Part shown: positions 34,661 through 43,494 of the stretch, in pieces
How positions within the stretch are numbered: position 1 is the first letter of the stretch
Layout of the letters: every line of letters starts with the position of its first letter
NCBI RefSeq assembly: GCF_020010905.1
Contig: NZ_JAGJBY010000002.1
Span: 3,286,001-3,350,000 of the forward strand
From: Streptomyces acidiscabies
GTDB lineage: Bacteria > Actinomycetota > Actinomycetes > Streptomycetales > Streptomycetaceae
Length of the DNA: 64,000 nucleotides
Reading direction: 5' to 3'
Translations under genes and position numbers: made by a program
Notes under the pieces: model-generated
What the model was told of the DNA's origin: nothing
Seen by the model: only the letters and a program-made list of their open reading frames with translations
Database searches by the model: none

Positions 34661-34804
34661 GTCGGATATCCCGGCACGGTGACCGGAACCCCGGGCGGCA
34701 GTTCGGCGGGACGGAACCGCAACGGCCCCACAGGCCGGCCGGTCCGCCGGTCACCGTATTCGTTTTCCTCGCATTCCGTGGCCCCGTAGGAGGGTGAGAT
34801 TCGT

Positions 34805-35425
34805 ATGTCCGAAAATCCGTCTGAGAGCGGGGAACTGGAGCCGGTCCGCATTCCCGATCCGCACTTGGAGGGGATCGAGGCGGATGTCCGCAGGCTCATG
34901 GAGCAGGCGTCTCAGCAGGCACAGCAGCTCGACCATCTCGCCTCCTCCCCGGAAGCGGAGGGATCGCCGTTCGCGTTCGGGCTGCCGCGGCTGGGCGGGC
35001 CGCCTGCCGCCGCTGTGCCGGAGGCCCGCCCGATCCTGGAACTCGACGGGGAGGCCCGCGAGGACGAACTCGACGCCCTGTCGGACTGGGTCGATGATTA
35101 CCTCCTCCCGGTGTACGGGGCGGAGGTCACCACTGCGGCGCCGTGGTGCCTGCAGTGGCAGGAGCACGAGGACGTCGTGGCGTGGCTGCACGCGCTGTGG
35201 CTGGCCTACCAGCAGCACAAGGAGCCCGACGCGGGGCTCGCCGGCATGTTCGTGTGGCACCGTGATTTCCTCGCCCACGCCGTCGCGGTGATCCGCGCGC
35301 CGGGCGGGCCGCTGTCGGCCTGCATGACCTCTCCCGACCGGCCCGCGCACCGTCTGCTGCCCGGCCCGCCGCCGTCCGCGCGTACGCAGACGGCGTCCGC
35401 CGGGGCGGACGGGCCGGCGTCATGA
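34805..35425 (+). CDS. DUF4913-type protein
   Basis: A 206-aa protein from ATG 34805. The N-terminal half is helical and Gln/Glu-rich. The C-terminal half has WVDDYLLPVYGAEV, then APWCLQWQEHEDVVAWLHAL and SVWHRD-like MFVWHRDFLAHAVAV, the pattern I associate with DUF4913 proteins of Streptomyces plasmids and phages. Function is unknown. Its last codons overlap the RelE-like gene (ATGA), so the two may form a pair. Confidence 0.75.
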   Translation: MSENPSESGELEPVRIPDPHLEGIEADVRRLMEQASQQAQQLDHLASSPEAEGSPFAFGLPRLGGPPAAAVPEARPILELDGEAREDELDALSDWVDDYLLPVYGAEVTTAAPWCLQWQEHEDVVAWLHALWLAYQQHKEPDAGLAGMFVWHRDFLAHAVAVIRAPGGPLSACMTSPDRPAHRLLPGPPPSARTQTASAGADGPAS

Positions 35426-35943
35426 GCCGGGGAGGAGAACAGCGTGGGGGTGGGGGACGGCCTGCCTTCGGACTGAGCTTCGACCCGCGTGCTCTGACCG
35501 ATCTTCTCCAGGCGCCCGGCGACATCCGCGATCTCACCCTCGCCTATCTGCAGGAACTCGTGAACGCGCAGCGCTTCGGGCTGCGCCTCGACGGTGACCT
35601 GGAGGGGTACCGCAAGCTGTTCGTCGACGCGCGCAAGGAGTGGAGGGTCGTCTACGCCTTGCGTGCGTCGCCGGCGGAGTCCGCGCACCGCCGGGAGATC
35701 CACGTCGTCGCGGTCCGGCCGCGGGCGGGCAACGACGTCTACGACGAGGTCGGCCGCCGCCTGGGCCTGGCCCGCCGGCCGCGCAGCGCCCGCACCCACG
35801 CGGCACGCTCCCGCTCCCCGCAGCTGACGGCCCTCCCGCCCGTGCCCCGGCCCGTGCCGCCGTCGGCCGCCCCGCCGGGGCCGCCCCGCCCCGCCCACCG
35901 TTCCACTCGCCGAGCACACGGAGTACCGCCCCATGTCACCTGA
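35422..35943 (+). CDS. RelE/ParE-like toxin-fold protein
   Basis: A 173-aa protein from ATG 35422 (ATGA overlap with the DUF4913 gene). The core (about 20-105) reads LTYLQELVNAQ-like LTLAYLQELVNAQRFGLRL, GYRKLFVDARKEWRVVYAL, then REIHVVAVRPRAGNDVYDEV, resembling the beta-hairpin and terminal Arg/Lys strands of RelE-type ribonucleases. A long basic Pro-rich tail follows. If it is a toxin, the antitoxin role of the DUF4913 partner would be new. An RNase that only trims mobile-element mRNA is also possible. Confidence 0.62.
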   Translation: MSRGGEQRGGGGRPAFGLSFDPRALTDLLQAPGDIRDLTLAYLQELVNAQRFGLRLDGDLEGYRKLFVDARKEWRVVYALRASPAESAHRREIHVVAVRPRAGNDVYDEVGRRLGLARRPRSARTHAARSRSPQLTALPPVPRPVPPSAAPPGPPRPAHRSTRRAHGVPPHVT

Positions 35944-36616
35944 ACCCGGTCCGGTACCTGCCCAGCGCGCGCTGTCCCCGCTCGACCAGCACATCGAGGC
36001 CGTCACCGGACACGACACCGACACCCTGTGGACCTACCGCGACCGCGGTGTCCTCGACGAGCCGCACGCCCGCCTGGTGGACCGGCACCGCGAGCTGGCC
36101 GAGGCACAGACCGGTGTCACGTTCTACCGTGTCCTCCTGCAGCGCCTGGCGAGCGGCGAGTTCGAGGTCGACGGCGCCCTGCTCACCCGGATCACCCGGA
36201 CGGTGGAGCAGCTGGCGGAGGCCGTCGCGGCGCGGGACGCCGCGGCGGGGGAGGTGCTCGCCGCCCTGGAGCCGGTCGAGGCCGCCGCAGCGGCCCACGC
36301 GCCCGGCGGGAACGTCCTCTCGGTGGACGACCATGCGGCGCTGCTCGCCATCGCCGGCGGTGCCACGTTCCGCGAACACCTGCTGACCGGCCAGAAGTCG
36401 GCTGTCGCCGCATCCGGTACCCGTATCCCCCACACCACGCTGCGGCGGCTGGAGGACGCCGGCCTGGCCGTCCGGGACACCAGCCACCCCGAGCACGACG
36501 GCCAGGAGGTCGCCCTCACCGACGCCGGACGTGCCGCTCTGCTGGCCGCCCGCCGGACGCCGACGTCGCCGGCCGGGCCCGCCACCCCGCCGGCTGCTCC
36601 GATGCGGCGGCGCTGA
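35933..36616 (+). CDS. Helical protein with C-terminal winged helix
   Basis: A 227-aa protein whose ATG 35933 lies 11 nt inside the preceding gene. The N-terminal part (LDQHIEAVTGHDTDTLWTYR, then HRELAEAQTGVTFYRVLLQR, then TRTVEQLAEAVAARDAAAGE) shares its helical pattern with the proteins at 37860, 38336 and 38790. The C-terminal part (SGTRIPHTTLRRLEDAGLAV, then EVALTDAGRAALLAA) is a winged-helix DNA-binding-like unit. A regulator controlled by its helical domain is a reasonable guess. Confidence 0.68.
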   Translation: MSPEPGPVPAQRALSPLDQHIEAVTGHDTDTLWTYRDRGVLDEPHARLVDRHRELAEAQTGVTFYRVLLQRLASGEFEVDGALLTRITRTVEQLAEAVAARDAAAGEVLAALEPVEAAAAAHAPGGNVLSVDDHAALLAIAGGATFREHLLTGQKSAVAASGTRIPHTTLRRLEDAGLAVRDTSHPEHDGQEVALTDAGRAALLAARRTPTSPAGPATPPAAPMRRR

Positions 36617-36632
36617 CCACCGAAAGGCCCTT

Positions 36633-37421
36633 CTGTCTCCCGCTCAACCAGAGCCTCGCAAGCCTCTGCCCCGCGTCGATTTCCGTGTCGACGCTCTCGA
36701 CGCCGACGAGGACGAGCACCTCGGCTTCTACCGGCAGGTCGGCGTCCACGAGGACATGCTCGTTCCTCTCGCCGAGCACAACTCCCCCGACGGTGTGCAC
36801 AGTTACTACGTCCTGTTCGACCGCACCGCCGAGTACGGGCATCCGGGTCTGGCGCCGTACCTGGCCGTGCACCTGGAACGGGACCAGAGCACAAGGACGT
36901 TCGACTTCGAGAAGTGCCGGCTGCCGCTGCCCGCGATGGCGCAGTCCTGGCTGATCCACCGCGGCTGCCCGCCCGACGCCATCGCCCTCGACCCCGCACT
37001 GGGGCCGCCACCGGCCGACGCGGAGACCCGCGCGCTGGAGGCACGCCTGGCCGGCGACGGCGATCACTACGCCCTGGGCTACTCCTGCACCAGCGGTGAT
37101 CCGGACGACATGGTCACCGTCGTCGCCCTGCGCGCCCTGGACGAGAACGCCCTCGGCCCGTTCCGGGTCGTGGTCGAGGAGGTCGACACCCTCGCGTGGA
37201 CGCACACCCTGCGCGCCTCGTCCGGCCGCTCCCGCGAAGCCCTCTGTCCCGCGTCCGCCGGGCCGCTCCCGCTGAGCCCTCAGCCCGGCGAGGCGCGCAA
37301 CATAGCCGACGAACGCCGGTTGGCCAAACCGGCATTCGTGCGGACTCTTGTACTGCCGCCGGGACATCTCCCGCGGCCTTTCTTCCCCCCCTTTTTCCTT
37401 CTGCACGGAGGTTTCTTCCGC
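36633..37421 (+). CDS. Hypothetical protein with CTG start, 3' end unclear
   Basis: CTG 36633-36635 behind GAAAGGCCCTT gives LSPAQPEPRKPLP and a conserved-looking alpha/beta protein (FYRQVGVHEDMLVPLAEHNS, then HSYYVLFDRTAEYGH, then SWLIHRGCPPDAIALDP, then HYALGYSCTSGDPDDMVTVV). No in-frame stop exists before the SH3-like gene starts at 37422, so the frame runs through to 37766. Between them lies a hairpin (37315-37333) and codon bias degrades after about 37210, which suggests an indel near the end rather than a true fusion. Confidence 0.5.
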
Positions 37422-37766
37422 ATGCGCCCCATCCGAATCGCCCTGTCCGCGGCGATGCTCGGCACGCTCGCCCTGCCGGTCCTGGCGGCAGCCCCCGCCG
37501 GCGCCGCCCCCGCAGCGCTCCCGTCCATCACGACCGGCTGCGAGGACCTGCCGCCGCTGCCGTACTGGGTACACACCAAGGCGGTCACCATCCGCTCCAA
37601 GCCCACCACCAGGTCGACCGCGCTCGGTGTCCTCTACAACACCCACCGTTTCACCGTGTCCCGGACGTCCGGCGGCTGGGTGTACATCACCGACCGCACG
37701 ACCGGCGTCAGGGGCTGGGTGTCCGGCACGTACGTGTACCGCGACATCCGCATGTGCCTCGACTGA
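37422..37766 (+). CDS. Secreted SH3-like protein
   Basis: A 114-aa protein from ATG 37422, with GGAGG about 10 nt upstream. Signal peptide: basic MRPIRIALS start, hydrophobic LLG..LPVLAAAPAGA, cleavage likely near AAAPAG. The mature part (AVTIRSKPTTRSTALGVLYN, then GWVYITDRTTGVRGWVSGTY) is a bacterial SH3 fold that usually binds cell-wall peptide. It may guide cell-wall contact or help DNA transfer at the surface. It could be expressed as the C-terminal part of the longer upstream frame, but its own start and signal make it an independent gene. Confidence 0.75.
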   Translation: MRPIRIALSAAMLGTLALPVLAAAPAGAAPAALPSITTGCEDLPPLPYWVHTKAVTIRSKPTTRSTALGVLYNTHRFTVSRTSGGWVYITDRTTGVRGWVSGTYVYRDIRMCLD

Positions 37767-37859
37767 CACCCGAGTCCAGTCCACGCGCGGGGCGGGCCGT
37801 CCGCAGGCGACGGCCGCCCCGCACGTCCGCCCGGCCTTCCCTGAACAGGAGTCCCTTCT

Positions 37860-38339
37860 TTGTCCGACGGTGTATCCGATGACGCCGAGGATGTCGTGGG
37901 CGTGCTCACGGACCGGATCGAATCGCGGTACGGGATGAGGATGGACCAGCTGCGGGCCGCGGTCGCCGCGGCGCCGTCGGCCCGTCCCGACGTCGCCGGC
38001 GCCGTGAGGTGGCACGGCCTTCTCACCGAGGCCCAGGCCGTGCTCGACCGCGCGGAGGACGACCTCCTCGCCGCGCTGGAGACACAGCCCGGTGAGAGCG
38101 GCGGCCCGGTCACCGATCTCGCCCGCCGGGTGACCGAGGCCGTCACCGTACGCGACGGCCGGGCCTTGGTCGTGCGGTGGCTCCTCGACCCGGAGGCGGG
38201 CGGCAAGGACCTCGCCGCCCGCCTCCGGGCCGCACTGCGCCCGCCATCAGGTCCTGCCGTGCAGACCAGCCCCCCTCGCCGCCCCGCGGGTCCCCCCGCA
38301 GCCCATCGGGCGGACCGGGCGGGAGGGCTCGTCCGGTGA
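37860..38339 (+). CDS. Helical rightward-array protein, TTG start, 159 aa
   Basis: TTG 37860 follows AGGAGTCCCTTCT. Residues 1-115 are helical (DRIESRYGMRMDQLRAAVAA, RWHGLLTEAQAVLDRAEDDL, then LARRVTEAVTVRDGRALVVR) and a Pro-rich tail follows. The AVTVRDGR block matches AVAVRDAQ, AVAARDAA and ALDARNGY in the proteins at 38790, 35933 and 38336, so four related proteins lie close together. Confidence 0.68.
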   Translation: MSDGVSDDAEDVVGVLTDRIESRYGMRMDQLRAAVAAAPSARPDVAGAVRWHGLLTEAQAVLDRAEDDLLAALETQPGESGGPVTDLARRVTEAVTVRDGRALVVRWLLDPEAGGKDLAARLRAALRPPSGPAVQTSPPRRPAGPPAAHRADRAGGLVR

Positions 38340-38779
38340 ACCGGGACAAGAGCAGCACCATGGACAGCGACCTCGTGCGCGTCTTCGGCAACCCGGTCGC
38401 GGACCTGTACGGGGCGGTGGCCGCGGACGATGCGTCTCCCGCGCTCGTGCGGGCGCTGGAGTTGAGATCCTTCCTCGTGCTGGCCGAGGAGCAGGTCGCC
38501 CGGGTCCGCGACCGCGTGCACGTGAACACGGACCCCGGCCGCGACATGGGCGAGCTGTCGGCGGACCAGCTCGCTCTCGACGCGCAGTGGCTGGAGGCGG
38601 CGCTGGACGCCCGTAACGGTTACCGCACCGCTCTCGGTGAGCTGCTGCGCACCATGCCTGCGCCCGGCCCGCGTCCCCGGCCCGTTCGCATGGCGCAGCC
38701 CAGGGCCACCATGGCCCTGCCCCCGGCCGCCGCCCCGCCGCCGAGGCCCGCCGGGTCGGTGCGGCCGGGCCGGCCGTGA
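38336..38779 (+). CDS. Helical rightward-array protein, 147 aa
   Basis: GTG 38336 overlaps the previous stop (GTGA). MDSDLVRVFGNPVADLYGAV starts the conserved-looking part, with EEQVARVRDRVHVNTDPGRD, then AQWLEAALDARNGYRTALGE. A Pro-rich tail ends it. It resembles 38790-39200 strongly: both start with a DLYGA motif and end with an (A/E)A(V/L)xARDA helix. Confidence 0.68.
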   Translation: MNRDKSSTMDSDLVRVFGNPVADLYGAVAADDASPALVRALELRSFLVLAEEQVARVRDRVHVNTDPGRDMGELSADQLALDAQWLEAALDARNGYRTALGELLRTMPAPGPRPRPVRMAQPRATMALPPAAAPPPRPAGSVRPGRP

Positions 38780-38789
38780 AAGCTCCCTC

Positions 38790-39200
38790 GTGTCCCACGT
38801 CACGTCCACCGAGATAGCCGGACGGATCGAGGACCTGTACGGCGCGCCGCTCGCCGACCTGCGCGCCCGTGTCCAGGACCAGCCGCCCGGCATGCTGTCC
38901 GCCCTGCTCGGCATGCACGACTCCCTCGCTCTCGCCGAGCACGGCATCGCCGTGCACCGCGACCGCCTCGCCCGGCTCGTCCTTGACGAGCGGCGGATCG
39001 ACGCTCACGAGGTCTCCCACCTGCTCGACGGCGCCCGCCGGCTCGCCGAGGCGGTCGCGGTCCGCGACGCCCAGTCCGCGTCGGCCGCGGCCGTCCTGCA
39101 GAGCCTGGCCCGTGTCCCGGACCCGCCCGTCCCGGCACCGTGCCCGCCGCCCGTCGCGGCGCTGCCTCTCGCGGCCACGGCCCCGGCACCCGGCCGATGA
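38790..39200 (+). CDS. Helical rightward-array protein, 136 aa
   Basis: GTG 38790 with a weak GAAAG upstream. STEIAGRIEDLYGAPLADLR, then MHDSLALAEHGIAVHRDRLA, then LLDGARRLAEAVAVRDAQSA are the conserved helices, followed by a Pro-rich tail. Function unknown. The repeated architecture with 35933, 37860 and 38336 suggests duplication in situ. Confidence 0.68.
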   Translation: MSHVTSTEIAGRIEDLYGAPLADLRARVQDQPPGMLSALLGMHDSLALAEHGIAVHRDRLARLVLDERRIDAHEVSHLLDGARRLAEAVAVRDAQSASAAAVLQSLARVPDPPVPAPCPPPVAALPLAATAPAPGR

Positions 39201-39240
39201 CCGCAGGCGATCCCCCTCCATCCCCTCCAGGAGTTCCCCC

Positions 39241-40095
39241 TTGGCCACCGTGCTGCATCCCGACACCGACGCCGACATCGCCCGGGTCACCGAGGCCCTC
39301 GCCATGATCACCCCGCGCTGGACCGCGCGGATCATGCTGGCGCTCTCCGGCCCCCCGCAGCGCTACTCGGAGCTCGCGGACAAGCTGCCCTGGCTGCAGA
39401 GCGGCCAGCTTCACCCCAAGCTCACGTCCCTGTGCGATGCCGGCCTCGCCGAGCGCACCGAACACAGCGCCCGGCACGTGACCTACGGCCACACCGGGCG
39501 GGGCGCGGCTCTGCTGCCGGTCCTGCCGGTGATCGCGGCCTGGGCCGACGAGCATCTGGAGACCGCGGACCGCCCGCCGGCCGCGATCGAGCAGATCGAG
39601 GACAGTCTCACCCTGCTCACCCGCCGGCACGCCGCCGCCATCCTGTGGGCGCTGAAGATACGGGGGGCCAGCAGCGGGCGGGCCCTGGCCCGGCTCGTGA
39701 TGCCCGGCAACGACTGGACGAACATCTACCCTCCGCTGCGCCAGCTTGTTTCCGACGGTCTGGCTGCCACCGGCGGCAACGGACAGCCCTACCGGCTGAC
39801 CGCGGCGGGCGACGGCCTGGGCCCGGTGCTGGGCGCCCTGTCCGCATGGTCGGCGGGACAGCCCCTCGACCAGGCCGCCCGGCACCCGGTCTGGGGCACC
39901 CAGCAGGCGGCGCCCGCCCAGAAGCCGTGGGCCAGCAGCAGTCCCCGCCCTCCCCGGACGGCGCCCCCGCAGCCCCGGACCGGCGAGCCCGCCACACCGG
40001 CGTGGCACCACCGCGACCTCTTCTCCCACCCCCCGGCCACCGCCCCTGCCACCCGCCCGGCCATGCCCACGACGGCGGGAGGCCCGCGCCGATGA
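39241..40095 (+). CDS. HxlR-type double winged-helix regulator, TTG start
   Basis: TTG 39241 behind AGGAGTTCCCCC. Two successive winged-helix units are visible: ITPRWTARIMLALSGPPQRYSELADKLP with GLAERTEHSARHVTYGHTG (about 22-90), and LLTRRHAAAILWALKIRGA with LPxRLVSDGLAA-like QLVSDGLAATGGNGQPYRL (about 115-185). HxlR proteins are single-wing repressors or activators that dimerise. A tandem chain can form a dimer by itself. A Pro-rich tail of about 80 residues follows. It probably controls one of the two promoters at 33.7 kb or the cargo cassette downstream. Confidence 0.8.
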   Translation: MATVLHPDTDADIARVTEALAMITPRWTARIMLALSGPPQRYSELADKLPWLQSGQLHPKLTSLCDAGLAERTEHSARHVTYGHTGRGAALLPVLPVIAAWADEHLETADRPPAAIEQIEDSLTLLTRRHAAAILWALKIRGASSGRALARLVMPGNDWTNIYPPLRQLVSDGLAATGGNGQPYRLTAAGDGLGPVLGALSAWSAGQPLDQAARHPVWGTQQAAPAQKPWASSSPRPPRTAPPQPRTGEPATPAWHHRDLFSHPPATAPATRPAMPTTAGGPRR

Positions 40096-40625
40096 TCCCC
40101 CTCCTCACCCCCGACGCCATACACACCGCGGTCGGGCAGCTGTCCTCGCGCGCCCTGATCCGCCTGGTCACCGAGATCGACGACAACGGGGCGATCCCGC
40201 CGAGGCGGCTGCCGGCCACCCTGCCCGACGTCCCCGCGCACCAGCTGCGCCGCGCCGCCGGCACCGCCCGCGCCCTCGGCCTCGTCCGCGTCGTGCCCGG
40301 ATCCGGCCTCCACCTCACCGGAGCGGGCTCCGAGCTGGCCGACCTGTACGACGAGGCCGCGCGCACCGCCCGCCGCCACCATCTCCCGGGCCCGGTCTGC
40401 GAGTTCACCGACCGTATCCGCCACGTCCTCGGCCTCCTGGCGCCTGCGCCCGCGACCCGGGACGACGGTGATATCAACGGCCAGGGGCCCGCGACCGCAG
40501 GGCACCAGGACGCGGACGGTGCCGCGCAGGGCGAGGTGCTCGCCGGAGTCCGCGTCCTGCTGCTGGGGTGGCTGGCCCGCCATCCACAGGCCGCCCCGCT
40601 GCTAGTACTGGGGCAGGCCGCGTGA
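40092..40625 (+). CDS. Winged-helix-like regulator, 177 aa
   Basis: ATG 40092 overlaps the preceding stop (ATGA). ALIRLVTEIDDNGAIPPRRL, then ATLPDVPAHQLRRAAGTARA and GLVRVVPGSGLHLTGAGSEL form a winged-helix unit like that of the upstream HxlR gene, so this may be a partial duplicate or partner. The C-terminal third is helical (HVLGLLAPAP, then VLLLGWLARHPQA). Confidence 0.66.
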   Translation: MIPLLTPDAIHTAVGQLSSRALIRLVTEIDDNGAIPPRRLPATLPDVPAHQLRRAAGTARALGLVRVVPGSGLHLTGAGSELADLYDEAARTARRHHLPGPVCEFTDRIRHVLGLLAPAPATRDDGDINGQGPATAGHQDADGAAQGEVLAGVRVLLLGWLARHPQAAPLLVLGQAA

Positions 40626-41857
40626 GCACAGCGGTCATGCCCCGGCACGCGCGCCCCACCGCCGGGCCGGTGCGCGGCATCTACCTGCCGCGCACGGCGG
40701 ACGCGCTGGCGTTCGCGATGTCCACCTACGGCATCCCGCTGCTGGTCCTGGCCACCACGCGCTCCGCCGAACTGACCGGCGCCGCGTTCGCCCTGGAGTG
40801 GATCCCGCGCCTGGCGGCGTTCGGGTGGGCCGGCGCGCTCGTCGACCGCCGGGGGGCCGCCGTCGTCATGCATCTCGCCTCCCTCGGGCGTGCTCTCATG
40901 CTCGCCGCGGGCGCCGTCCTGCTCCACCTGCACCCCTCCGGCCCTGCGGCGGGCGTGACCGTGATGGTCCTCGCGGCGACGACCGGCGTGCTCACCGAGT
41001 GCAGCTACGTCGGGGCCGAGACGGCGGGCGCGGCGGCCGGCCGCCGCGCGGGACGAGGCGCCCACCGTGTCCAGGCCGTGCTGCTGGGCATCGACCAGAG
41101 CGCAGGACTGGCCGGACCGGCGCTGGCCGGTGCCCTGCTGATGGCCGGGGCGCCGGTGATGCTCGCGGCGAGCTGCGGGTTCTCGCTGCTCGCCGCAGTG
41201 CTCGCGCTGCGCACACCGCCCTCGCCCGTCGTCCCGGCCCGCGCGCCGAAGACACGGCCCGGCAGCGGACTGTCCACCGGGCTGCGGACGATCCGCTCGC
41301 TGCCCGCGCTCGGCTGGCTGGTGGGCGGGCTGGCCCTGTCCAACCTGGCCAGCGGACTCTTTCAGGCGGCCGGTCCGGTGATCGTCGTCCAGCAGTACGG
41401 GCAGTCCACGACAGCCGTCGGCCTGGTCTGGTCCGCCGCCGCGGCGGCGACCCTGGTCGCGGTCACCGTCTGCCGGTTCGCGCTCGACCGCCTGGGCCTG
41501 TGGCCGGTCGGCGCCGTCTGCGCCGCCATCGCCTCACTCGCCACTCTCGCCGCCGCCCGGGCCCCCGGCTACCCGTCCTACCTCGTCCTGGTCGCGGTCC
41601 TCATGGCCGCCGAAGGCGGTCTGACGGTGGTCCTGCGCACCCTGCGCTCGCGCCTGATCCCCCCGGAGAAGGCCGGCACCACCCTGTCGGCGACCATCCT
41701 CATCCTGCTGCTGCCCTTCCCCGCCGCAGGCGCCCTCACCGCCCTCACGCCGCCCGACCGGCTGGGCCACGTCATCACCGCCTGCGCCGCACTCCAGGCC
41801 CTCGGCCTGGGCGTTGCCTTCGCCCGCCTGCGCACCGATCCCGCCCTGCGCACCTGA
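40622..41857 (+). CDS. MFS efflux transporter
   Basis: A 411-aa protein from GTG 40622 (GTGA overlap). About 12 hydrophobic helices, with the MFS loop 2/3 signature region around ALVDRRGAAVVM and the central loop rich in Arg/Pro (RTPPSPVVPARAPKTRP). The overall look is of macrolide or drug efflux (MefA-like) members. Its place before an ATP-grasp ligase suggests that it exports the product of that enzyme or gives self-resistance. Confidence 0.82.
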   Translation: MSTAVMPRHARPTAGPVRGIYLPRTADALAFAMSTYGIPLLVLATTRSAELTGAAFALEWIPRLAAFGWAGALVDRRGAAVVMHLASLGRALMLAAGAVLLHLHPSGPAAGVTVMVLAATTGVLTECSYVGAETAGAAAGRRAGRGAHRVQAVLLGIDQSAGLAGPALAGALLMAGAPVMLAASCGFSLLAAVLALRTPPSPVVPARAPKTRPGSGLSTGLRTIRSLPALGWLVGGLALSNLASGLFQAAGPVIVVQQYGQSTTAVGLVWSAAAAATLVAVTVCRFALDRLGLWPVGAVCAAIASLATLAAARAPGYPSYLVLVAVLMAAEGGLTVVLRTLRSRLIPPEKAGTTLSATILILLLPFPAAGALTALTPPDRLGHVITACAALQALGLGVAFARLRTDPALRT

Positions 41858-41877
41858 CCCTGCCTGTGGAGAACCCG

Positions 41878-42183
41878 ATGCCCACCACCGCAGCCACCGG
41901 GACGTACCGCGCGAGCGGTCGCACGATCAGCGAACAGTTCCACTCCTTCCACGCCCGCCACCCGCACGTCTACCGGTCCCTGGAACGCATGACGGCCCGG
42001 CGCCTGGCCGCCGGCGCCACCCGGGTCAGCCTCAAGCACCTCTTCGAGGACCTGCGCCGCGACCTCCCCGACGGCATCGCCGGCCTGGACAACAACTTCA
42101 CCGCCCTCTACGCCCGCCTGCTGATCGGCGAACACCCCCGCTGGGCCGCCGTGTTCGAGCTGCGCCGCCGCCGGGCCGCCTGA
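41878..42183 (+). CDS. Small conserved-type protein, 101 aa
   Basis: ATG 41878 behind GTGGAGAACCCG (a GTG at 41866 is possible). FHSFHARHPHVYRSLERMTA, then RVSLKHLFEDLRRDLPDGIA and LDNNFTALYARLLIGEHPRW resemble a small helical family seen in phages and plasmids. I cannot name its function. Its place between two cargo-like genes may be accidental. Confidence 0.66.
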   Translation: MPTTAATGTYRASGRTISEQFHSFHARHPHVYRSLERMTARRLAAGATRVSLKHLFEDLRRDLPDGIAGLDNNFTALYARLLIGEHPRWAAVFELRRRRAA

Positions 42184-42258
42184 CCCACCCCCTCCCTTCC
42201 CCTCCCGTCCAGCCGTCCTGCCGTCCACCGAACCGAACCGATACGGAGAACCTCCCCT

Positions 42259-43494
42259 TTGCCTGACCGTCCTGTCGTGCTCGTCGTCTCCCCGGGTGAC
42301 GAGACCTACCGCGGTTACTGCCTTGAGCAGGTCGCCGCCGCGTACGACGTCGTCCTGCTGTCCGCCGCCGAGCCGACGTGGGAGACGCCGTTCATCGTCG
42401 ACCACGCCGTCGCCGACCCGGCCGATCCCGTAGCCCTGCTCGCCGCCGGCCGGGCCCTGGCCGAACGCCACGACCTGGCCGGGGTGCTCACCTGGGACGA
42501 GTGGAACCTCGTGCCCACCGCCCGCCTCGCCCGCGCGCTCGGCCTGGCCTCGCCGTCCGTCGAGGTGATGCGCGGCTGCCGCAACAAAGCTGTCGCCCGC
42601 ACCCAGTTCGCCCGCCACGGGGTGCCGTCGGCCGCCTCCATGACGGTACGGACCCTGCTGGAGGCCGGCCTGGCGACGATGACGCTCGGCTACCCCGCCG
42701 TCATCAAACCCGCCGCGTTCGCCGGCAGCATCGGTGTGCGCCGCATCGACGGCCCCGAAGAGATCCCCGCCGCGTACGCGTTCGCGGCCGAGGGCGCCGG
42801 CCGCAGCCGGGAGGACACCAGCGTCCTGGTCGAGGAATACCTCGACGGGCCCGAGGTCAGCGTCGAGTGCGTGACCTTCCGGGGCACCACGACCGTGGTG
42901 GCCGTGACCCGCAAGACCCTGGGCGAGCCGCCCTACTTCGAGGAGGTCGCCCACACCGTCGACGCCGCCGACCCGCTCCTGGAGCAGGTCGCCCCGGCCG
43001 CCGCTGCCGCGGTCAAGGCCCTCGGCATCACCGATGGCGTGAGCCACGTCGAAATGCGCCTCGTCGACGGCCGGCCCCGGCTGATCGAGGTCAATGCCCG
43101 CATCGGCGGGGACATGATCGGCCACCTCGTCCACCTCGCCACCGGCGTCGATCTCCCGCGCGCGGCGGCCGACATCGCCTGCGGACACGCCCCCGACCTC
43201 ACCCCCACCCGCAGCCGGGCGGCGGCGATCCGCATGATCTACCCCGCCTGCTCCGGCACCCTCACCGCCCGCCACCTGCCCGACCACATCACCCGCCGAC
43301 CCTGGCTGCGGGCGTGCTTCCTGCGCGACCCCGGCGACGAGGTGACCCTGCCCCCGCAGGGAGACGTGGACAGCGCCCGGGTCGGATTTCTGATCACCAC
43401 CGGGCCCAGCACCGCCGTCGCCGAGGTACGCCTCCAGGAGGCGTACCGGAGCCTCACCGTCGCCGTCACCCCTCACCAGAAGGCCGCCGGTTGA
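42259..43494 (+). CDS. ATP-grasp ligase, TTG start
   Basis: A 411-aa protein from TTG 42259. It has a pre-ATP-grasp Rossmann-like region (1-105), a conserved YPAVIKPAAFAGSIGV (145-160) ATP-binding strand and loop, the VEEYLDGPEVSVE motif (191-203), and the metal site of the C-terminal domain EMRLVDGRPRLIEVNARIGGD (265-285). This order is that of carboxylate-amine ligases such as amino acid ligases (BacD/YwfE-type). The product is probably a dipeptide or aminoacyl conjugate. Between two MFS genes it looks like a small biosynthesis and export cassette. Confidence 0.86.
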   Translation: MPDRPVVLVVSPGDETYRGYCLEQVAAAYDVVLLSAAEPTWETPFIVDHAVADPADPVALLAAGRALAERHDLAGVLTWDEWNLVPTARLARALGLASPSVEVMRGCRNKAVARTQFARHGVPSAASMTVRTLLEAGLATMTLGYPAVIKPAAFAGSIGVRRIDGPEEIPAAYAFAAEGAGRSREDTSVLVEEYLDGPEVSVECVTFRGTTTVVAVTRKTLGEPPYFEEVAHTVDAADPLLEQVAPAAAAAVKALGITDGVSHVEMRLVDGRPRLIEVNARIGGDMIGHLVHLATGVDLPRAAADIACGHAPDLTPTRSRAAAIRMIYPACSGTLTARHLPDHITRRPWLRACFLRDPGDEVTLPPQGDVDSARVGFLITTGPSTAVAEVRLQEAYRSLTVAVTPHQKAAG

